Part shown: in pieces, positions 1-5,524 of the stretch
Layout: every line of letters starts with the position of its first letter
Numbering within the stretch: position 1 is the first letter of the stretch
Assembly: GCA_023253615.1 (NCBI GenBank)
Contig: JALRFZ010000177.1
Location: forward strand, 1-6,865
Length of the DNA: 6,865 nucleotides
From: Verrucomicrobiales bacterium
GTDB taxonomy: Bacteria; Verrucomicrobiota; Verrucomicrobiia; Verrucomicrobiales; DEV007
Direction of reading: 5' to 3'
Notes under the pieces: generated by a model
The model's database searches: none
Told to the model about the DNA's origin: nothing
What the model saw: only the letters and a program-made list of their open reading frames with translations
Program-made: the position numbers and the translations under genes

Positions 1-114
1 GTGGATTTCGTGGCGCGGGCCTCGCGGGCCTTCCTGAAGGATCACGCCATGGACCTGCTCGCCCACGAGTGGGCCACGGGATCGGGGAGCGCCCCGGTGG
101 TGCCGGCGGTCTGA
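1..114 (+). CDS. 3' end of an unrecognised protein gene (partial)
   Basis: The first reading frame is open from the window edge to a TGA at 112-114 and gives a 37-residue C-terminal tail that contains FLKDHAMDLLAHEW and ends APVVPAV. It is probably real: 34 of 37 codons end in G or C, as in the complete genes here, and a strong terminator hairpin begins about 34 bases after the stop, as expected for the end of a transcript. The tail has an amphipathic helical stretch followed by a Gly/Ser/Pro/Val-rich end, but I do not recognise a family and assign no function. It converges on rpsU. The gene start lies outside the window, and the GTG at position 1 should not be taken as a start. Confidence 0.6.
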   Translation: MDFVARASRAFLKDHAMDLLAHEWATGSGSAPVVPAV

Positions 115-147
115 TGCCGCGGCCTCGCTCGCGGGCACGCGGGCAAT

Positions 148-185
148 AAAAAAGGCTGTCGTTTCCGACAGCCTTTTTCTTTTTT
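148..185. terminator. bidirectional intrinsic terminator
   Basis: The inverted repeat GGCTGTCG (154-161) / CGACAGCC (166-173) has a 4-base loop and is extended by A:T pairs (149-153 with 174-178) to a stem of about 13 bp. On the plus strand it is followed by a T-rich run (174-185). On the minus strand the A-run at 148-153 reads as a U-tract. It therefore suits both the plus-strand gene ending at 114 and the minus-strand rpsU ending at 204, which converge on it. Confidence 0.9.
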
Positions 186-203
186 CGAAATCCCAAAGAT
201 CAC

Positions 204-437
204 TCAAGCTTCCTCGGCGGCGGCAGCCGGAGCGGCGGCGGTGCGGAGGGTGAAGCGGAATTTGTTCTTGTTGCGCTTGGCGTTGGCGCGGGCTTTGCGC
301 TTGGTCTTCTGGGCCGGAGTCTCGAACGAGCGGAGGCGGCGCATCTCATCCATGATGCCTTCCGTTTCCATTTTTCCTTTGAGGCGCTTGAGAGCACGAT
401 CGATCGGCTCTCCTTTTTTGATGTCGACTTCGGGCAT
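204..437 (-). CDS. rpsU: 30S ribosomal protein S21 (bS21)
   Basis: This encodes a 77-residue basic protein of the small ribosomal subunit. In well-studied bacteria S21 sits near the anti-Shine-Dalgarno end of 16S rRNA and supports initiation. The N-terminal part carries the family pattern: a short strand, then GEPIDRALKRLKGK (about residues 9-22), the acidic-to-basic helix with DEMRRLRSFETP (about 30-41), and a Lys/Arg-rich helix (about 43-60). The C-terminus ends in an Ala-rich tail (TAAAPAAAAEEA) that makes it a little longer than the usual 65-71 residues. The ATG at 435-437 is the only sensible start because the conserved N-terminus begins there. No Shine-Dalgarno sequence precedes it; the leader just before the ATG is C-rich. 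A sigma70-type promoter lies about 70 bases upstream and the bidirectional hairpin closes the unit. acs lies upstream on the same strand, so read-through from acs is possible. Confidence 0.97.
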   Translation of the reverse strand: MPEVDIKKGEPIDRALKRLKGKMETEGIMDEMRRLRSFETPAQKTKRKARANAKRNKNKFRFTLRTAAAPAAAAEEA

Positions 438-504
438 GGTGCAGTGGGGTGGGATTTCGAAACAAGAAATACGTTACGGCCAAGGCCGGGGACGGAAAGC
501 CGGG

Positions 505-533
505 AATCTAGGGGGACAAGGCCGTTTCGTCAA
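505..533 (-). promoter_or_regulatory. sigma70-type promoter for rpsU
   Basis: Read on the minus strand, TTGACG (533-528; 5 of 6 to the -35 consensus) is followed by exactly 17 bases and TAGATT (510-505; 4 of 6 to the -10 consensus). Transcription would begin near 498 and give a leader of about 60 bases before the rpsU ATG. The promoter lies wholly in the acs-rpsU gap, so rpsU need not depend on acs transcription. It is identified by pattern and spacing only. Confidence 0.65.
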
Positions 534-573
534 GGGGGAGAGTGGGGGAGAATTTGCATCGCCCCAATCCCCC

Positions 574-2520
574 TCACTCCTCTTTCTGCAGGCTCGCCAC
601 CACGTTGAAGTCCTCGAGGGTCGAGGTATCGCCCTTCACTTCGCCGCCGGAGACGATCTCCTTGAGGAGCCGGCGCATGATCTTGCCGCTGCGGGTCTTG
701 GGCAGGGTTTGGGTGAAACGGATGTCATCCGGCTTGGCGATCGCGCCGATCTCGTGGCCGACGTGGTTCTTCAATTCTTTGGCGAGCTCGTCGCTCGGCG
801 TCATCCCCTCCTTCAGCGAGACGAAGGCGACGACCGCCTGTCCCTTGATCTCATGGGGACGTCCCACCACCGCGGCTTCGGCCACGGCGGCATGGGACAC
901 GAGCGCGCTCTCGACCTCGGCCGTGCCGAGTCGGTGACCGGAGACGTTGAGCACGTCGTCGAGACGGCCCACGATCCAGAAGTAACCGTGATCATCGGTG
1001 CGGGCCCCGTCGCCGGCGAGGTAGATGCCCTCGTATTCGCTCCAGTAGGTGTCGACGTAGCGCTGCGGGTCTTTGTAGATCGTGCGCAGCATGCTCGGCC
1101 AGGGCTTGCGGATGACGAGTTTGCCGCCTTCGTTCGCGCCGCAGGGATGCCCTGCCTCGTCGAGAATGGCCGCGTCGATTCCGAAGAAGGGTTTGGTCGC
1201 CGTTCCGGGAACGATGGGAGTCGCCCCGGGGAGGGGGGAAATCATGATGGCACCCGTCTCGGTCTGCCACCAGGTATCGACGATGGGGCAGCGTCCGCCG
1301 CCGATTTTCTCGTGATACCACATCCATGCCTCGGGATTGATCGGCTCGCCGACGGAGCCGAGGAGGCGCAGCGAGGAGAGATCGTAGGGCTCGACGAACT
1401 CGTCCCCCGCCTTGATGAAGGCACGGATCGCGGTGGGGGCGGTGTAGAAAATCGAGACCTTGTAATCCTGGATGATCTTCCAGAAACGGCCCCAGTCGGG
1501 AGCGTTCGGAGCGCCCTCATACATTACCTGGGTGGCGCCGCAGGACATCGGGCCATAGACGATGTAGCTGTGGCCCGTGATCCAGCCGACGTCGGCGGTG
1601 CACCAATAGACGTCGCCGGGCTGGTGATCGAAGATGTAATGAAAAGTCGTCGAGGTGCCGGTGAGATAACCGCCCGTCGTGTGGAGGATGCCCTTCGGTT
1701 TGCCGGTCGAACCGGAAGTGTAGAGAATGAAGAGGGGATGCTCGGCATCGAAACCCTCGGCCGGACAATCGGCGGAGGCCTGGGCGGTCGCCTCGTGCCA
1801 CCAGATGTCGCGTCCGGCTTTCATCGCCACCTCGTTGCCGCAGCGTTTCAGGACGAAGACGGTCTCCACCTTGCCATAAGACGCGAGGGCGGAATCGACG
1901 TTCTCCTTCAGAGGCACGATGGAGCCGCGACGCCAGCCGCCATCCGCGGTGATGATCGCGATTGCTTCGGAGTCCTCGAGCCGGTCGGCGATCGACATGG
2001 CCGAGAAGCCACCGAACACCACCGAGTGCACCGCACCGATGCGGGCGCAGGCGAGCATGGCCACGGCAGCCTCGGGCACCATCGGCATATAGATGAGGAC
2101 GCGGTCGCCCGCCTTGATCCCCTGGGCCTTCAGCGCGTTGGCGAAACGGCAGGTCTCGTCGAGGAGTTCCGCGTAGGTGAGATCGCGGGTGTCACCCGGC
2201 TCTCCGACCCAATGGATCGCCACCTGATCGCCTCTCCCCGCGGCGACATGACGATCGAGACAGTTTTCCGCGGCATTGATCTTCCCACCGAGGAACCACT
2301 TCGCGAAGGGCGCCTCGCTCCAGTCGAGCACCTGATCCCAGGGCTTCTGCCAATGCAGGGTCGCGGCGCGCTCGCTCCACCAGCCTTCGGGGTCCTCCAG
2401 CGAACGCTGGTGCAGGGCCTCGTATTCCTCCATCGATTTGACGTGGGAAAGGGCGGAGAACGGGGCGGGCGGGGCGAAAACCCGGTCTTCTTTCTGGAGC
2501 GATTCGATGTTCTGGCTCAT
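574..2520 (-). CDS. acs: acetyl-CoA synthetase (AMP-forming acetate-CoA ligase)
   Basis: This cytoplasmic enzyme of the ANL superfamily activates acetate: acetate + ATP + CoA gives acetyl-CoA + AMP + PPi through an acetyl-adenylate. The protein is 648 residues, close to the roughly 650 usual for Acs. Visible motifs are the phosphate-binding loop [11 protein letters not shown] (267-277), WWQTETG (417-423), the hinge region [16 protein letters not shown] (518-533) and [11 protein letters not shown] (607-617). Lys613 corresponds to the catalytic lysine, Lys609 in the Salmonella enzyme, which is the known target of regulatory acetylation in other bacteria. The acetate pocket is kept: Trp418, Thr315 and Val390 match Salmonella Trp414, Thr311 and Val386, with Ile314 conservatively replacing Val310. 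This supports acetate over longer acids. The ATG at 2518-2520 (MSQNIESLQ) is preferred to an in-frame TTG 57 bases upstream because Acs homology starts about there. No clear Shine-Dalgarno sequence is seen (CCC precedes the ATG), and no hairpin terminator follows the stop. Confidence 0.97.
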   Translation of the reverse strand: MSQNIESLQKEDRVFAPPAPFSALSHVKSMEEYEALHQRSLEDPEGWWSERAATLHWQKPWDQVLDWSEAPFAKWFLGGKINAAENCLDRHVAAGRGDQVAIHWVGEPGDTRDLTYAELLDETCRFANALKAQGIKAGDRVLIYMPMVPEAAVAMLACARIGAVHSVVFGGFSAMSIADRLEDSEAIAIITADGGWRRGSIVPLKENVDSALASYGKVETVFVLKRCGNEVAMKAGRDIWWHEATAQASADCPAEGFDAEHPLFILYTSGSTGKPKGILHTTGGYLTGTSTTFHYIFDHQPGDVYWCTADVGWITGHSYIVYGPMSCGATQVMYEGAPNAPDWGRFWKIIQDYKVSIFYTAPTAIRAFIKAGDEFVEPYDLSSLRLLGSVGEPINPEAWMWYHEKIGGGRCPIVDTWWQTETGAIMISPLPGATPIVPGTATKPFFGIDAAILDEAGHPCGANEGGKLVIRKPWPSMLRTIYKDPQRYVDTYWSEYEGIYLAGDGARTDDHGYFWIVGRLDDVLNVSGHRLGTAEVESALVSHAAVAEAAVVGRPHEIKGQAVVAFVSLKEGMTPSDELAKELKNHVGHEIGAIAKPDDIRFTQTLPKTRSGKIMRRLLKEIVSGGEVKGDTSTLEDFNVVASLQKEE

Positions 2521-2694
2521 GGGTCGGAATTTTTGGAGCCCGGACCCTAGCAAGCTCCCCCGAAAATGGAAATGCAAAAATTGGCGCGATTCCTTCTTCT
2601 TTGTCCTTCCGGGCGCGATCGTGCACCCACCTCACGTCAACCCGTCCCGCGGTGGGCTTGAAGGTTCAGTCACAGGAAATTAGAATCAGCTCCC
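2521..2694. other. divergent intergenic region between acs and the PSCyt1 gene
   Basis: These 174 bases separate two genes transcribed away from each other, so promoters for both should lie here. The plus-strand promoter is listed separately. For acs I find no convincing match. A TCTAAT on the minus strand (2684-2679; 5 of 6 to a -10 box) overlaps the plus-strand -10 box, but its -35 position reads TTCGAA, only 3 of 6. A TTGACG at 2640-2635 on the minus strand has no -10 partner at the right distance. The stretch is more A/T-rich around 2562-2606. I see no clear operator palindrome. Confidence 0.5.
2658..2686 (+). promoter_or_regulatory. candidate sigma70-type promoter, start-proximal
   Basis: TTGAAG (2658-2663; 4 of 6 to -35 consensus) is followed by 17 bases and TAGAAT (2681-2686; 5 of 6 to -10 consensus). 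Only 8 bases separate the -10 box from the ATG at 2695. A normal initiation distance would place the mRNA 5' end at about 2693-2695, making the transcript leaderless or nearly so. That fits the absence of a usable Shine-Dalgarno site: the only purine run, AGGAAA at 2674-2679, is about 15 bases before the ATG and overlaps the promoter spacer. The call rests on pattern only. Confidence 0.5.
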
Positions 2695-5385
2695 ATGAAG
2701 CTTCGAACCGCTCGTCTCGCTTCGCTGGGAATGCTGGCCGGATTTGCCGCCTTCCCGGCGGGCTTGGTCACGGCTGCGCCTGTCTTCGAGAAGGACGTGC
2801 GGCCCATCCTCAAGGCGCACTGTTTCCACTGCCACGGCGAGGACGGCGAGAAGAAGGCCGACCTCGATGTGCGGCTCGCGCGGTTTCTCGTGAAGGGCGG
2901 CAAGTCGGGTCCCGCGCTCGTCGCAGGGAAGCCGGCTGAAAGCCACCTCGTCGAAGTGCTGAAGAGCGGCGAGATGCCGAAAGAGAAGCCGAAGCTCTCC
3001 GACCAGGACATCGCCACGATTGAGCAATGGATCCTCGCCGGCGCTCCCACGGCCCGGCCGGAGCCCGAGACGCTGGGTCCCGAACACCAGTTCACGGAAG
3101 AGGAGCGGGGCTGGTGGTCGCTCCAGCCGATCCAGCGGCCCGAAGTGCCGGCGAAGAAAGATCCCCGCGAGCAAAATCCGATCGATGCCTTTGTTCGGGT
3201 CGAGCTGGAGAAACAGGGCCTGTCCTTTTCCGAGGAAGCCGATTCTGCGACCCTCGCGCGTCGTCTCGCGTTCGACCTCACCGGGCTGCCTCCGGGGGCG
3301 GTGATCGGTGATCGGTCATCAGTAAACGGAGGAGTAAATCCGATCACCGATTACGGATCACTGCTTACCGAACTCCTCGCCAGCCCCCACTACGGCGAGC
3401 GCTGGGGACGTCACTGGCTCGACGTGGCCGGATATGCCGATTCGGAGGGTTTCAACGAGAAGGATACCGAGCGGCCCCACTCCTGGAAGTATCGCGACTA
3501 CGTCATCGCCGCCCTGAACCGCGACAAACCCTATCACGAGTTCGTCCGCGAACAGCTCGCCGGTGATGAGATCGCGGCAAAGCTCGGGCTTCATGCCGAT
3601 TCGCCGACGGATGAGGACAAGGCGCGATACGCCGAGTTGATCACCGCGACGGGATTCCTGCGGATGGCTCCGGACGGGACCCAGACGGAAAACACGCTCC
3701 TTTCCCGCAACGCGAACATCGTCGACACGATGAAGATCGTCAGCAATGCCTTTTACGGCATGACGATCCACTGCGCGGAGTGCCACGATCACCGCTACGA
3801 TCCGATCACCCAGCGCGACTACTACGAGCTCCGCGCGGTCTTCGAGCCGGGCTTCAATCCCGCCGCCTGGCGCAATCCGGCGCAGCGCCTTGTCTCGCTC
3901 CAGACGAAGGAGCAAAAGGCCGCCGCCGCCGCGGTCGAGGCCGAGGCGAAGAAAATCGACGACGCCCGTCTCGCGAAGCAGGAGGAATTCATCACCGAAG
4001 TCCTCGAGAAGGAGCTCGCGAAACGCGACGAGACCGTGCGCGAACCGCTCCGGAAGGCCTTCCGCACCGTGGCGAAGGACCGCACGCCCGAGCAGCTCGC
4101 CCTCCTGAAACAACACCCGACGGTGGAAAAGCTCAGCGCCGGTTCACTTTACCTCTACGACACCACTTATAAGACGAAACATGCCGACACCCTCAAGAAA
4201 ATGACCGAGGAAGCGGCGGCGGTGCGGGCGAAGAAGCCGAATGAGGAGCTCGTCCATGCTTTCGGCGAACTGCCCGCCAAACCCGAAGCGATCCCGGCGA
4301 CCTTCCTCTTCTTCCGTGGCAATCCCGAGTCGCCGAAAGACAAGGTCTCGCCCTCCGATCTCGATGTTTTGTCAGGATGGCGCGAGGCCGCGATCCCCGC
4401 GAAGCTCGCCGAGCTGCCCACCAGCGGACGCCGTCTCGCCTTCGCGGAGATGTTGACCGATGGAAAACATCCGCTGCTCGCGCGGGTCATCGTCAACCGG
4501 GTCTGGATGCACCACTTCGGCACGGGGCTGGTGAAGACGCCCGCCGATTTCGGTCACCTCGGGGAAAAGCCGAGTCATCCCGAGCTGCTTGATTGGCTCG
4601 CCTCCGAGTTCATGGCGAAGGGTTGGAGCTTGAAGGAACTGCACCGGCTCATTCTCTCGAGCCACACCTGGCGGCAAAAGTCGGACCGCGATGCCGAGCG
4701 CGATCGCATCGATCCGGACAACCGCTACCTCAGCCGCCAGAACAAACGCCGCCTCGAGGCCGAGGTCTTGCGCGACGCCCTGCTCGTCGTCTCCGGAAAG
4801 CTGAATCAGAAAGCGGGCGGCACGCCCGTTCCGGTGATGCTGACCGAGGAGGGGCAGGTCGTGCTCGGCGTCGATACGATGGACGCGGCGGGACGGCAGA
4901 CCGGGAAATACATCCCGCTGAACGGCGAGGAATTCCGCCGCAGTGTCTACGTGCAGATCCGACGCTCGCGTCCGCTCGAGATGTTCGCGACCTTCGATGC
5001 GCCTGATATGACCACGCCGAACTGCGAGGTCCGTCCGGTCACGACGGTCAGCCCGCAGAGCCTGCTGCTGATGAACAACCTCGGCATGCGCGAATTCGCC
5101 CAGCACTTCGGCGAGCGGATGATGAAGGAATGCGGCGACGCCAGCGTCGAGGAGCAGGTGCGCCATGCGTGGAGGCTGGTCTACGGGCGCGAGCCGGTCA
5201 CCGAAGAAGCCGAGGCCGCCGCCGCCTTCCTGACGATGCAGACGGCGCATTACACCGTGGAGCCCGCGAAGTTCGAAAAGTCCGCCGGCCCCGCCGAGGC
5301 GAATCCGGCTCCGGCGCGCGTGATGGGGCTCGCGGCGCTGGGACATGCGCTGATGAGCGCGAACGAGTTTTTGTATTTGGATTGA
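2695..5385 (+). CDS. exported PSCyt1-DUF1549-DUF1553 protein (cytochrome c-like)
   Basis: This 896-residue secreted protein belongs to a family greatly expanded in Planctomycetes and Verrucomicrobia, with no established biochemical role. Residues 1-28 form a Sec-type signal peptide (MKLRTAR, a hydrophobic core, VTAA before PVFEKD). The PSCyt1 cytochrome-like domain follows (about 30-117), with haem-binding CFHCH at 43-47 and Met94 in SGEMP as a probable axial ligand. DUF1549 (about 160-383) carries PHYGERWGRHWLDVAGYADS (232-251) and HCAECHDHRYDP (359-370); the latter holds a second CxxCH. A charged, probably helical linker (about 400-515) includes an Ala/Glu/Lys coiled-coil-like run. DUF1553 (about 577-890) starts SGRRLAFAEML and carries NRVWMHHFGTGLV (601-613). 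Residues 203-225 are encoded by an inverted heptamer repeat and replace the usual linker after DLTGLPP. The DUF1501 gene follows 139 bases downstream, the usual partnership. A link to polysaccharide breakdown is often suggested from gene neighbourhoods, but nothing in this window shows a substrate. Confidence 0.92.
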   Translation: MKLRTARLASLGMLAGFAAFPAGLVTAAPVFEKDVRPILKAHCFHCHGEDGEKKADLDVRLARFLVKGGKSGPALVAGKPAESHLVEVLKSGEMPKEKPKLSDQDIATIEQWILAGAPTARPEPETLGPEHQFTEEERGWWSLQPIQRPEVPAKKDPREQNPIDAFVRVELEKQGLSFSEEADSATLARRLAFDLTGLPPGAVIGDRSSVNGGVNPITDYGSLLTELLASPHYGERWGRHWLDVAGYADSEGFNEKDTERPHSWKYRDYVIAALNRDKPYHEFVREQLAGDEIAAKLGLHADSPTDEDKARYAELITATGFLRMAPDGTQTENTLLSRNANIVDTMKIVSNAFYGMTIHCAECHDHRYDPITQRDYYELRAVFEPGFNPAAWRNPAQRLVSLQTKEQKAAAAAVEAEAKKIDDARLAKQEEFITEVLEKELAKRDETVREPLRKAFRTVAKDRTPEQLALLKQHPTVEKLSAGSLYLYDTTYKTKHADTLKKMTEEAAAVRAKKPNEELVHAFGELPAKPEAIPATFLFFRGNPESPKDKVSPSDLDVLSGWREAAIPAKLAELPTSGRRLAFAEMLTDGKHPLLARVIVNRVWMHHFGTGLVKTPADFGHLGEKPSHPELLDWLASEFMAKGWSLKELHRLILSSHTWRQKSDRDAERDRIDPDNRYLSRQNKRRLEAEVLRDALLVVSGKLNQKAGGTPVPVMLTEEGQVVLGVDTMDAAGRQTGKYIPLNGEEFRRSVYVQIRRSRPLEMFATFDAPDMTTPNCEVRPVTTVSPQSLLLMNNLGMREFAQHFGERMMKECGDASVEEQVRHAWRLVYGREPVTEEAEAAAAFLTMQTAHYTVEPAKFEKSAGPAEANPAPARVMGLAALGHALMSANEFLYLD
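3299..3370. repeat. inverted array of degenerate 7-base units inside a coding region
   Basis: The left arm has four heptamers: CGGTGAT (3299), CGGTGAT (3306), CGGTCAT (3313) and CAGTAAA (3320). A 9-base centre follows (3327-3335). The right arm has five units in the opposite orientation, reading on the minus strand from 3370 as CGGTAAG, CAGTGAT, CCGTAAT, CGGTGAT and CGGATTT. CGGTGATCGG (3306-3315) and CCGATCACCG (3340-3349) form a perfect 10-bp stem, extended by 3301-3305 with 3350-3354 to 15 bp with one G-T pair, around a 24-base loop. The array is 72 bases, a multiple of three, and keeps the host gene's frame. It uses codons that are sparse elsewhere in the gene (TCA three times, GTA twice, AAT). 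Confidence 0.8.
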
Positions 5386-5400
5386 ATGATGCCCATCAAC

Positions 5401-5496
5401 ATTCGCGAACGTTCGCGTTTCATTCGTGCCCATTCGCGTTCCCAAAATGCATTCAACGCGAATGGCCGCTAATATCCGCGAATGACCGCGGATCCA
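5401..5496. repeat. inverted array of degenerate 10-base units in the intergenic gap
   Basis: The left arm repeats TTCGCG-type cores starting at 5402, 5412, 5423 (TTCGTG) and 5433, a spacing of 10, 11 and 10. The right arm has opposite-strand cores at 5457 (CGCGAA), 5467 (CGCTAA), 5477 (CGCGAA) and 5487 (CGCGGA), spaced exactly 10. The arms meet in a perfect 11-bp stem, CCATTCGCGTT (5430-5440) with AACGCGAATGG (5455-5465), around a 14-base loop holding the palindrome AATGCATT (5446-5453). A second perfect palindrome, CGCGAACGTTCGCG, spans 5404-5417. The array fills most of the 139-base gap between the DUF1553 and DUF1501 genes. It has no U-tract, so it is not a typical intrinsic terminator, but it could form RNA structure between the two cistrons. 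Confidence 0.8.
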
Positions 5497-5524
5497 TTCT
5501 GACGAACCCATTTCCATTTCCCCC

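Noticed and set aside
487..549. G-runs on the plus strand (GGGG/GGGGG at several places) as a possible G-quadruplex
   Set aside because: The loops between successive runs are too long (about 10 and 18 bases) for a canonical four-run quadruplex, and the region is better explained by the rpsU promoter on the other strand.
241..2550. A 769-codon open frame on the plus strand antisense to rpsU and acs
   Set aside because: It runs in register against acs, so it stays open simply because acs avoids TTA, CTA and TCA codons in this high-GC genome. Its translation resembles no family I recognise, while the minus strand encodes a full-length, motif-complete acetyl-CoA synthetase.
2518..2577. An N-terminal extension of acs from an in-frame TTG at 2577
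   Set aside because: The extra 19 residues (beginning [10 protein letters not shown] if TTG is read as Met) look non-coding, and the ATG at 2518-2520 gives the normal Acs length and N-terminus.
5386..5472. A 28-residue ORF whose ATG directly follows the stop of the PSCyt1 gene (TGAATGATG)
   Set aside because: Almost all of it is the decamer array, whose period of 10 does not preserve a reading frame. It has no ribosome binding site and no recognisable protein feature, so it is most likely chance.
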